Assembly (NCBI GenBank): GCA_016124655.1
Contig: WGNI01000009.1
Span: 1 to 64,000 of the forward strand
DNA length: 64,000 nucleotides
Source: Alphaproteobacteria bacterium
Lineage (GTDB): Bacteria > Pseudomonadota > Alphaproteobacteria > Caulobacterales > Aquidulcibacteraceae
Reading direction: 5' to 3'
Positions 25,342 to 32,461 of the stretch are shown here, one piece after another. The number at the start of each line of letters is the position of its first letter. The stretch's first letter is position 1. The position numbers and the translations under genes were made by a program. Under the pieces are notes generated by a model that saw only the letters and a list, made by a program, of their open reading frames with translations, had not been told where the DNA came from and made no database searches.

Positions 25342-26360
25342 GCCGCCGCGTCCGACTGTTCGCCTTCATCGTCATAGCCGACCAAATGCAACGCGCGTGC
25401 TCTCACGCCCGCGCTTTCGCACCAATGCGCCAGCGCATCGGCTTCGCCATGCGTGATCCAAACCTCCGGCGCGCCGGTCTCCAGAATCGTGCGCTGCAGA
25501 TCGGGCCAATCAGCGTGATCGGAAATCACCAGCGGCAACTCCACGCCGCGCTGACGCGCACGCGCGCGAATGCGCATCCATCCGGAAGCGAACGCCGTGA
25601 TCGGATCGGGAAACCGCCGCGCCCACGGCGTCTGCACGGCCGACGGCGGACACAGCGCGATCGCGCCGGCAAGCGCGGTTTTATCAGCCTGCATCACTGG
25701 GCGCACATCGCCCAACGCAACGCCGCAGCGCTCATAGAGCGCCGTCAGCGCCTCCAGCGCGCCATGCAGATAGATCGGCGCGTCATATCCGGCCTGCCGG
25801 AACAGCGCGATCACGCGCTGCGCCTTGCCCAGCGCATACGCGCCAACGAGATGCGCACGGTCAGGAAAAAGGTCACGCGAGCGCAGCAGCGTCGCGATCT
25901 CAGTCTCCGCCGGCGGATGGCGAAACACCGGCAACGCAAACGTCGCTTCCGTCACGAACAGATCGCACGCAATCGGCTCGAACGGCGCGCACGTGGGATC
26001 GGGCTGGCGCTTGTAATCGCCGGAAACCGCCGCGCGCACGCCGCCTTGCGTCAGCGCGACTTGCGCCGAGCCCAGCACATGTCCCGCCGGCCGCAAGACA
26101 ATCTCCACATCGCCGATGCGCAGCGCCTCCCCATACGCAAGCGCTTGCGCACGCCCGCAAAAATCCCGGCCATAGCGCACCGCCATGATCGCCAGCGTTT
26201 CCGGCGTGGCGAGCACGCACGCATGCCCCGCGCGCGCATGATCGGCGTGGCCATGCGTGATGATCGCGCGATCGACCGGCCGCACCGGATCGATGAACGC
26301 ATCCGCCGGCGGGCAATAGAGTCCCTCCGGGCGCGGCGTGAGCAGGTCTGTCAGGCGCAT
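25338..26360 (-). CDS. Ligase-associated DNA exonuclease (metallo-beta-lactamase fold)
   Basis: 340 residues from the ATG at 26360. The metal-binding motif THGHADH is at residues 35-41. HVLGSAQVAL and the SGDYKRQPDPTCAPFE segment follow, then the beta-CASP-like part with YALGKAQRVI, and SDHADWPDLQ and WITHGEADAL near the end. It resembles SNM1/Artemis-type nucleases. It is the first gene of the two-gene ligase operon, so it probably processes ends for the ligase. Confidence 0.93.
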   Translation of the reverse strand: MRLTDLLTPRPEGLYCPPADAFIDPVRPVDRAIITHGHADHARAGHACVLATPETLAIMAVRYGRDFCGRAQALAYGEALRIGDVEIVLRPAGHVLGSAQVALTQGGVRAAVSGDYKRQPDPTCAPFEPIACDLFVTEATFALPVFRHPPAETEIATLLRSRDLFPDRAHLVGAYALGKAQRVIALFRQAGYDAPIYLHGALEALTALYERCGVALGDVRPVMQADKTALAGAIALCPPSAVQTPWARRFPDPITAFASGWMRIRARARQRGVELPLVISDHADWPDLQRTILETGAPEVWITHGEADALAHWCESAGVRARALHLVGYDDEGEQSDAAA

Positions 26361-26443
26361 GCTTCGCAGGATATAAGCGCAAATCTCAGCTGGCCCATGC
26401 CGGCGCCATGAAACCGGCGCCGAGCTGCGCGAGGTGGTCCGCC

Positions 26444-26758
26444 ATGGCATCCCCAATCGTCGTCACCATTCCGCACAATCTCTCCAAGGCCGAAGCGCGC
26501 GCCCGCATCGCCTCTGGGTTTGATCGCCTCAAGAGCCAGCTCGGCGCGGCGCCCATGTCGGGCCTGCGCCAGGCGTGGGAGGGCGACCGGCTGACGTTTC
26601 AGGCGCAGACGCTGGGCCAGACGCTCGCCGCCCGCATCGATGTGCGCGAGAAAGACGTGCGCATCGAAATCGATCTGCCGGCCTTCCTGCGCGCCATCGC
26701 GGAAAAAATCGCCGGCAAGGTGCAGCGCGAAGGCCGCCTGCTTTTGGAGCACAAATAA
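26444..26758 (+). CDS. Polyhydroxyalkanoic acid system family protein
   Basis: 104 residues from the ATG at 26444, preceded by GAGGTGG. VTIPHNLSKAEARARI, then LTFQAQTLGQTLAARIDV and IEIDLPAFLRAIAEKI fit the PHA-system family (PHA_gran_rgn). Members occur in genomes with or without PHA granules and may bind granule surfaces or act in lipid homeostasis. No PHA synthase gene is near. Divergent from the exonuclease gene. Confidence 0.82.
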   Translation: MASPIVVTIPHNLSKAEARARIASGFDRLKSQLGAAPMSGLRQAWEGDRLTFQAQTLGQTLAARIDVREKDVRIEIDLPAFLRAIAEKIAGKVQREGRLLLEHK

Positions 26759-26794
26759 CGCGCGTTGCGCCGCGCGAGACTATATCGTCGCGCC

Positions 26795-27397
26795 ATGACC
26801 GCTGAAGGACGGATCACGCTCGTGCTGGCGGCGGCGGTGCTGGTGTTGGGCTTCTGGACTGTGTTTGCGCCCGCGCCGCACGGCGTCGACGTGGTCCTGA
26901 CCCGCCGCGCGCAGGATGTATTCGGCGCTTCGCCGGAATGGGCGCTTTGGATCACGCAGACCGCGAAGCCGCCGCTTCTGTGGGCGACCGCGTTCAGCGC
27001 ATCGGCGCTGGCATGGATCGCAGGCGGCTGGCGCGCAGCGCTCGCGGCGCTGATCGCGTGCGCGCTGGCGTTCGGGCTTGATCTCGCGCTGCGCGCGGTC
27101 GTTTTCTCGCCACGGCCGGCGCCGGATATCGTTCACGTTGCGCAGAACAACACCTCTTCCGGGCTTCCGTCGACGCTGGGTCTCCTGTTTGGCGCAAGCT
27201 TCGGCGCAGTGCTGTGGCGCGCGCGTGGGGCGCGCGGCGCGCTTGTCGCCGCGATCGCCTGCGCAGCGATTTTTGCGGGCGCGGCTTCGCGCATCGTGCT
27301 GGGCGCGCATTGGAGCTCGCAGATGATCGCCTCGCTGGCCATGGGCGGCCTGTGCGCGCGGCTTGCGCTCGTCCTTGTCCGCAGGGCGTTTCGCTAG
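26795..27397 (+). CDS. PAP2-like membrane protein with altered catalytic motifs
   Basis: 200 residues with about five hydrophobic segments. The three PAP2 phosphatase motifs can be located but are changed. Motif 1 is R-x6-RP at 100-108 (usually K-x6-RP). Motif 2 is PSTL at 125-128 instead of PSGH. Motif 3 is SRIVLGAHWSSQ at 165-176, where the final aspartate is Gln. The motif-3 histidine (172) is kept, but the motif-2 histidine is lost. It may bind a lipid phosphate without normal catalysis. Convergent with the LpxR-like gene; stop codons interlock. Confidence 0.75.
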   Translation: MTAEGRITLVLAAAVLVLGFWTVFAPAPHGVDVVLTRRAQDVFGASPEWALWITQTAKPPLLWATAFSASALAWIAGGWRAALAALIACALAFGLDLALRAVVFSPRPAPDIVHVAQNNTSSGLPSTLGLLFGASFGAVLWRARGARGALVAAIACAAIFAGAASRIVLGAHWSSQMIASLAMGGLCARLALVLVRRAFR

Positions 27398-28479
27398 AAC
27401 CGCACGCTCAGCGCCAGCGCGCCGAAATCCTGCTCTTCGTTCTGCGTGGTGAATTCGTCCGTGCGCACGACATAGGTGTACGCCAGCCGCACATCGCGGA
27501 TCTGCACCGTCACGCCGGCCTGCACATCGACGACGAAATTCTCTTTCTCCACGCTGCGGCTGTCGCGATAGGTGTTTCCGTCGAGGAACAAGTTTCGCGC
27601 CACCGCGCGGCCGTCCGCGGCGATGAAAAAGCTCCACGCAAACGGCCGCTCCGCGAAATGGCCGACGCCGGAAAGCCCCGGACGCACGCGCGGCGGGCCG
27701 TAATCGCCGTCGAGCCCGTAGCCGATGCGCAGCGCAGCCCCGAGCTTGGCTTCCGTGCGCAGCGTGCCGAGCGTGACGCCCGCATTCGGCGTCACATCCA
27801 TCTCCAGCCCGCCGGGCACGTAATCGGTGTAAAGCCGCAGCGCGCGCCAGCGCCGCTCGAACGACACATCGAACGCGAACTCGTCTTCCAGCTGATAATC
27901 CCAGCCCTGCGGATCGGGCGCGCCGAGCGCGGAATGGATGCCGCGCTGCGCCTGCCGGCCGAGCGCCGCCGGGCCCACCATCCCAAATTCCAGTTCGTAG
28001 AGATCGAGGTGCCCGGGCGCCACGCCGGGCGGCGTGTCTTCCTCCGCCGCCATCATCACCTGCAGATAGAGCCAGCCCGCATACGGGTGCTGATCCGCCG
28101 GCGGCGGCACGGTCTGGATGTCCGACGGCGTGAAAATGGATTGCCCGACCGCGATCCCCCAATAATCCGGATCGGAGCCGGAAATCGGCCGCGTGAAGCC
28201 GTCGCGGTCGCGGATCCATTTCGGCATCCGGTCGGACGGAGAAACGTACGCGAGCTTCACCCCGCTGGTGTAATTGCGGTCCGCGCCGGAGGAGAGGCTG
28301 TCATTCTCCACCACGAACGAGAGCACGCCCTCGCTGGTCTCCGGCGCATCCTGGTCTACATCCTGCGCGAACGCCGCGCCGCTGGTCGCGATCGCCAGCG
28401 CGCTGACGCCGCCGAAAACCCCCAACGCCCCCCACACGCCTAAGCGATGATGTCGGGCGTGAGGCGGTCTTCGATCCAT
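27394..28479 (-). CDS. LpxR-family lipid A deacylase-like outer-membrane protein
   Basis: 361 residues. A signal peptide ends at about GAAFAQ (residue 39). The mature part starts LSFVVENDSLSSGADRNYTSG, whose Asn-Asp pair and Thr match positions needed in LpxR. It continues with PYAGWLYLQV and many amphipathic strands and ends in phenylalanine, as outer-membrane barrels do. LpxR removes the 3'-acyloxyacyl chain of lipid A. The ATG at 28479 is preceded by AAGGA; a GTG at 28437 just after the DUF465 stop is the alternative. Overlaps the upstream gene by 40 bases. Confidence 0.85.
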   Translation of the reverse strand: MDRRPPHARHHRLGVWGALGVFGGVSALAIATSGAAFAQDVDQDAPETSEGVLSFVVENDSLSSGADRNYTSGVKLAYVSPSDRMPKWIRDRDGFTRPISGSDPDYWGIAVGQSIFTPSDIQTVPPPADQHPYAGWLYLQVMMAAEEDTPPGVAPGHLDLYELEFGMVGPAALGRQAQRGIHSALGAPDPQGWDYQLEDEFAFDVSFERRWRALRLYTDYVPGGLEMDVTPNAGVTLGTLRTEAKLGAALRIGYGLDGDYGPPRVRPGLSGVGHFAERPFAWSFFIAADGRAVARNLFLDGNTYRDSRSVEKENFVVDVQAGVTVQIRDVRLAYTYVVRTDEFTTQNEEQDFGALALSVRF

Positions 28480-28676
28480 TGGATTTGATCCTTCAGAGCG
28501 AGCTTGCGTTTCTTCAAACGCGCGAGCTGGAGCGCATCGCCGCCAACGCTCTCTTGCAGGGCCGAAATCGCAGAGTCCAGGGCGCGGTGCTCCTCGCGCA
28601 GCGCGATCAGCTTGGCTTTGAGCGCACGCGTGTCCGGTGTGTCTTTGATGTCGAAATCATCGCCGTCAGCGCCCAT
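28440..28676 (-). CDS. YdcH/DUF465 small coiled-coil protein, copy 1
   Basis: 78 residues. The stretch ALKAKLIALREEHRALDSAI followed by LARLKKRKLALKDQIQWIE is the YdcH (DUF465) helical hairpin. The start is extended by an acidic segment (MGADGDDFDIKDTPD). Function unknown; small, abundant cytosolic proteins in proteobacteria. A second, shorter paralogue is encoded divergently at 28959. Confidence 0.88.
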   Translation of the reverse strand: MGADGDDFDIKDTPDTRALKAKLIALREEHRALDSAISALQESVGGDALQLARLKKRKLALKDQIQWIEDRLTPDIIA

Positions 28677-28750
28677 GCGCGGCGGTCTCCAGGGGCGGAA
28701 GCAGGGCGTTCAGCTAAGCCATAGGGCGCCGCTGGCGGCAAGGCGCCTAG

Positions 28751-28797
28751 CGCGCGTCAGCCAAAAGTGGGAACCGGTTTTGGCGAAGGGACGCGCG
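28751..28797. repeat. Hairpin repeat with AAAAGTGGGAACCGGTTTT core
   Basis: Outer stem CGCGCGTC at 28751-28758 pairs perfectly with GACGCGCG at 28790-28797. Inner stem GCCAAAA pairs with TTTTGGC at 28760-28784. The core AAAAGTGGGAACCGGTTTT is a widespread alphaproteobacterial intergenic palindrome. It lies between the two divergent YdcH genes. Confidence 0.75.
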
Positions 28798-28958
28798 CAA
28801 TCAAAGAAATTGGTTCGGAGCCCAAGTCGCTTTCAGTCGGACACGATCCAGCGCGCGGGCCGCTCGCGTTAAGGTGAATTCCGGTAACACTTAGTGAAGC
28901 GACAGGCCCAGGCTTCGGCGCCAGACTGACCGTCATGTAGCAGAAGGAGGCGCCGCCA

Positions 28959-29135
28959 ATGGCTCTTGAATCGCGACTGCGGGAGCTTGATGCCCGCCAT
29001 CGGGACCTGGATAGCCGGATCGAGTCGGAACGCACCCACCCTTCAGTCGACTCTCTGGAAATCGCTGAGCTGAAGCGCCAAAAACTCAAAATAAAAGAAC
29101 AGATTGAAGTCCTCAGGGGACAAATGCGCCATTAA
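28959..29135 (+). CDS. YdcH/DUF465 small coiled-coil protein, copy 2
   Basis: 58 residues. The reading frame begins MALESRLRELDARHRDLDSR and ends with AELKRQKLKIKEQIEVLRG, the exact YdcH pattern (RH..LD..I, then LKR.KL.IKD.I). AGAAGGAGG sits eight bases before the ATG, a strong ribosome site. It is divergent from the other YdcH gene and alone. Function unknown. Confidence 0.88.
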   Translation: MALESRLRELDARHRDLDSRIESERTHPSVDSLEIAELKRQKLKIKEQIEVLRGQMRH

Positions 29136-29301
29136 GACCCGCCGGCGCGGATCTCGCGCAGGGGGATGATGCGTCTGCGCCGCGGAGGCGCGGGCGGACC
29201 GTCGGCGCCGCCGCAGCGCGTCGGCTGACGGTCGCCGCGCCAAACATGCCGTTTTGCTGAACCTGGACTTCACCCTGCCATAGAGCGCCATCGACCGATG
29301 G

Positions 29302-29443
29302 CGCCGTCCTTCCCCGTGAGGGGAAGGTGGCCCGGACTTGGTCCGGGCCGGATGGGGCGGCAGCGCGCCTGATCGCGCCGGTTAGGCTTCCACCCCCTCA
29401 GTCTCGCTGACGCTCGACAGCTCCCCCTCGCGGGGGAGCGCGG
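29302..29443. repeat. REP-like intergenic repeat, copy B
   Basis: Shares its blocks with 19177-19323: CGCCGTCCTTCCCCG, GAGGGGAAGGTGGCCCGGA, GGGCCGGATGGGG, ACCCCCTC, and CAGCTCCCCCTC with CGGGGGAGC. Each end is a hairpin. Confidence 0.7.
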
Positions 29444-29460
29444 CGGTTCAAGGCGAATCA

Positions 29461-29515
29461 CTCTCTCCCCCCGCGTGCGGGGGGAGTGGCCCGAAGGGCC
29501 GAGGGGGGCCTGAGC
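29461..29515. repeat. Second REP-like hairpin element
   Basis: CTCCCCCCGC at 29465-29474 pairs with GCGGGGGGAG at 29477-29486. TGGCCCGAAGGGCCGA forms a second small stem, followed by GGGGGGCC. Only one copy is in the window. Confidence 0.6.
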
Positions 29516-29535
29516 CCCCAATCCGACGCGCGTTC

Positions 29536-29598
29536 TAGAGCATCTTCCGACCATACGCGATCGCTTCGGCGATCGGATGGTCGGAAAAAGATGCTCTA
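29536..29598. repeat. TAGAGC-type hairpin repeat, copy 3
   Basis: TAGAGCATCTT pairs with AAGATGCTCTA at the ends. Inside, CCGACCAT pairs with ATGGTCGG and GCGATCG with CGATCG across CTTCGG. It is 62 bases long and nearly perfect. It lies 12 bases from copy 4. Confidence 0.85.
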
Positions 29599-29610
29599 CA
29601 GCTTTGATTC

Positions 29611-29672
29611 TAGAGCAACTTTATTCGATCACTGAATCGCCGAGCGATTCAAGTTGATCGGATGTTGCTCTA
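29611..29672. repeat. TAGAGC-type hairpin repeat, copy 4
   Basis: TAGAGCAAC pairs with GTTGCTCTA, CGATCA with TGATCG and GAATCGC with GCGATTC. The right-end CTA (29670-29672) is the TAG stop of trcR on the minus strand. It could also end the trcR transcript. Confidence 0.85.
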
Positions 29673-30314
29673 GGCGTCCGCTTCGCTCGAAGCCGGATCC
29701 GCCTGCGCATCCCCGTCCGCCTCCAGCGTTTCGCTGACCGGCCGCAGCGAGGGACCATCCGTACGCTTCTTGCGCGCTTCCGCCCGCGCCCGCGCCGCCG
29801 CGGCTTCCGACACCACCGCGTCGAGCTCGATCTGCGTGCACAGGCCCAGCGACACCGGATCGACCGGCTTGATGTTGTTAATGTTCCAGTGCGTGCGGCT
29901 GCGCACTTGTTCGATGGTCGCCTTGGTTGTGCCGATCAGCTTCACGACCTTGGAATCCGGTACTTCCGGGTGGTTGCGCAGGAACCAGGCGATCGCGTCG
30001 GGCCGGTCGCCGCGCCGCGCCACCGGCGTGTAGCGCGCGCCCTTGCGCTTCACCGGCGGCAAGTCCACCCGGCGCTGCTCCAGCGGCTTCATGCGATAGC
30101 CATCGTTGCCCTCGGCCTTGGAGATTTCCTCCCGCGAGAGAAACCCCTGCGCGATCGGATCGATGCCGCGGATGCCCTTGGCGACGTCTTCGTTGGCGAT
30201 GCCTTGCACCTCAAGCGGGTGCAGACCGCAGAAGTCGGCGATCTGGTCGAAGGTCAAAGAGGTCTGCTCGATCAGCCACACGGCGGTGGCTTTCGGCATC
30301 AGGACGTTGGACAT
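29670..30314 (-). CDS. trcR: Cell-cycle transcriptional regulator TrcR (DUF1013)
   Basis: 214 residues from the ATG at 30314; a TTG five codons upstream is the only alternative. [39 protein letters not shown], and later [20 protein letters not shown] plus [20 protein letters not shown] are typical of DUF1013 proteins. These carry two helix-turn-helix-like parts and are conserved in alphaproteobacteria. The Caulobacter member is named TrcR. The variable acidic tail (from about 180) runs into hairpin copy 4, whose CTA end provides the stop codon. Confidence 0.9.
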   Translation of the reverse strand: MSNVLMPKATAVWLIEQTSLTFDQIADFCGLHPLEVQGIANEDVAKGIRGIDPIAQGFLSREEISKAEGNDGYRMKPLEQRRVDLPPVKRKGARYTPVARRGDRPDAIAWFLRNHPEVPDSKVVKLIGTTKATIEQVRSRTHWNINNIKPVDPVSLGLCTQIELDAVVSEAAAARARAEARKKRTDGPSLRPVSETLEADGDAQADPASSEADA

Positions 30315-30499
30315 GGACGCGTTCCTCAAAAGCGAGCGCGCCCGGCGTCGTCGCCAGGCTCAGAACCTTCGCCTTTGTGCGGGACGGCCAGCCGGGCGCT
30401 AAAGCGGATTGGCTAGCAGACCTGTCATATAACCGGCTCCGGCGTCAGCGAAAAGGGGGTCGCCATTGCGCGTACGCCGCAGCAGCCCATACTGTCCCC

Positions 30500-31513
30500 A
30501 TGGCCAAGTTTTCCGTCCTCGATCTCTCGCCCATTGTGGAAGGCGGCGACGCCGCCTCGGCGCTGCGCAACTCCATTGATCTCGCCAAGCGGGTCGAGCG
30601 CCTCGGTTACCATCGGATTTGGCTCGCCGAGCATCACAACATCCCCTCCGTCGCGAGTTCGGCGACCGCCGTGCTCCTGGGCCAGATCGCGGCCGCCACA
30701 TCCACGATCCGCGTCGGCGCCGGCGGGATCATGCTCCCGAACCACGCGCCGCTCGTCATCGCCGAGCAATTCGGCACGCTGGAGGCGCTGTTTCCCGGCC
30801 GCATCGATCTGGGGCTCGGCCGCGCGCCGGGCGGCGATCAGGCCACCGCCTATGCGTTGCGCCGCACGCTGATCGGCGGCGAGGATCGCTTTCCCCAGGA
30901 CGTGTTGGAGCTGATGGCCTATTTCGCGCCGCCGGAGCCGGGCCAGCGCGTGGTCGCGGTGCCGGGCGCGGGCCTCAACCTGCCGATCTGGATTTTGGGC
31001 TCCTCGCTGTTCGGCGCGCAATTGGCGGCCATGCTGGGCTTGCCGTTCGCGTTCGCCTCGCACTTCGCGCCCGCGCAGATGATGGAGGCCGTCGCGCTCT
31101 ACCGGCGCCTGTTCAAGCCGTCGGATCGTCTCGCTGCGCCCTACGTGATGCTCGCCTTCAATGTCGTCTCGTCCGACACCGATGAAGAGGCGCGCGTTCA
31201 GGCCACCAGCCTGATGCAGGCCTTCGTCAATCTGCGGCGTGGAACGCCAAGACCCTTGGCGCCGCCGCGCGCGGGCTTCGAGGCCACGCTTTCGCCGATG
31301 GAGAAGGCGATGATGGATTCGGTGCTGACATGCTCGGCCATTGGCGCGCGCGATGCCGTTGCCCGCGGCCTGCAGACCTTCGTGGCGCGCACCGGCGCCG
31401 ATGAAGTGATCATCTCCTCAAGCCTGTTCGACTATCGCGATCGCGTGCGCTCGTTTGAAATCGCGATGGAGGCTTGGCGCGCGATCGAGGCCGGCCGGGC
31501 CGACGCGGCCTGA
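30500..31513 (+). CDS. LLM-class flavin-dependent oxidoreductase
   Basis: 337 residues, ATG at 30500. The luciferase-like monooxygenase features are [49 protein letters not shown], and [14 protein letters not shown]. They build the TIM-barrel that binds reduced FMN. It groups with the alkanal-monooxygenase-like proteins that start LSVLDLSP. The natural substrate is unknown. Divergent from trcR across about 185 bases. Confidence 0.93.
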   Translation: MAKFSVLDLSPIVEGGDAASALRNSIDLAKRVERLGYHRIWLAEHHNIPSVASSATAVLLGQIAAATSTIRVGAGGIMLPNHAPLVIAEQFGTLEALFPGRIDLGLGRAPGGDQATAYALRRTLIGGEDRFPQDVLELMAYFAPPEPGQRVVAVPGAGLNLPIWILGSSLFGAQLAAMLGLPFAFASHFAPAQMMEAVALYRRLFKPSDRLAAPYVMLAFNVVSSDTDEEARVQATSLMQAFVNLRRGTPRPLAPPRAGFEATLSPMEKAMMDSVLTCSAIGARDAVARGLQTFVARTGADEVIISSSLFDYRDRVRSFEIAMEAWRAIEAGRADAA

Positions 31514-31579
31514 CAAGGTGCGCCGCGAAATCGCCGCACCCTCGGCTCAAGACCGCCGATGCGGCGCAGGGAGGGGCGG

Positions 31580-32458
31580 GTGCGTTTTGTTTCACTGATC
31601 TTGAAACTTTGCCTGGGCTTGACGCTGTGTGCGGCGCCGGCCTGGGCCGATGATCTTGTTCTGGATGCAAGCGCCGGCGCGCCCGTCATCGAAACTGAGA
31701 TCAATGGCAGGCCGGTTCGTCTCCTTGTCGATACGCGCTTGCCCGATATCGCCGTCATCAATCCCGCCGCCGCGCAGCGCCTGCGTCTGCGCCGCGTCCC
31801 TCTCACCAGCGCCGCCGTCGGATTGGATGGGGAGAGCGTGCTGCAGGGCCGCATCGCGCGGCCCAGTATTCGTTTCGCCAACGGTGAACAAAAACGCTTG
31901 CTCGCCGGCCTGTTCGGCGTCAACGCCGCCGCACGCGCCGACGGCGTGATCGGCCCCGGCGGCTTGCCGTATGATCATGTCACGATTGCGCTGCGCCAAG
32001 GCCCGCGCGCGGCCCATGCACATGTCATTGCCTTGCGCACCGCCGATGTTTGGGAGTGGCGCGAAACCATCGCCGGCGTGGACATGACCATCACGTTCGA
32101 CGTCGATCGGCGCGAAACCGTGTTTTCACGCCGCGCCGCCGAACGCCTCGTCGCGCACGGAACCCTCGCGCCGCACGGCGCCGTCTCCTCCATGCCGTTT
32201 ATCATCGGCGTTTCCATCACCGCCCAGCCCGTGACCGCGCGCGAAGGATTTTCGGTGAGCGGTTTTGCGCCGGGCCCAGCGCTGGCGCACACCAGTCAGC
32301 CGCTGAGCGTGCCGCAAGACGCTGACGCGATCATCGTCACCGGGCAATCGGAAAACGAACAGCCGCCGCCGGTCAATATCGGCCGCGCGGCGCTTTCCGC
32401 GTGCAGCCACATCGTCTCCGATCGCGAGGCGAAAACGCTGACAGTCTATTGCGACTAA
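31580..32458 (+). CDS. Secreted retropepsin-like protein lacking the DTG motif
   Basis: 292 residues from the GTG at 31580, preceded by GGGAGG; an ATG seven codons upstream has no such site. The signal peptide ends at APAWA (about residue 23). The segment ETEINGRPVRLLVDTRLPDIA around Asp51 looks like an aspartic protease flap strand with D-T-R in place of D-T-G. A second repeat, ITFDVDRRETVFSRRAAERL, also lacks the triad. The C-terminus has two cysteines (ACSHIV, VYCD). It is probably a periplasmic binding protein of protease fold rather than an active peptidase. Confidence 0.72.
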   Translation: MRFVSLILKLCLGLTLCAAPAWADDLVLDASAGAPVIETEINGRPVRLLVDTRLPDIAVINPAAAQRLRLRRVPLTSAAVGLDGESVLQGRIARPSIRFANGEQKRLLAGLFGVNAAARADGVIGPGGLPYDHVTIALRQGPRAAHAHVIALRTADVWEWRETIAGVDMTITFDVDRRETVFSRRAAERLVAHGTLAPHGAVSSMPFIIGVSITAQPVTAREGFSVSGFAPGPALAHTSQPLSVPQDADAIIVTGQSENEQPPPVNIGRAALSACSHIVSDREAKTLTVYCD

Positions 32459-32461
32459 ACT

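Larger units (their letters stand above)
29136..29535. other. Gene-free region rich in repeats
   Basis: About 400 bases between the small YdcH gene and the TAGAGC hairpins. The first 160 bases hold nothing recognisable; the rest is filled by the two REP-like elements listed separately. Open frames here are shadows of low-complexity DNA. Confidence 0.6.
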
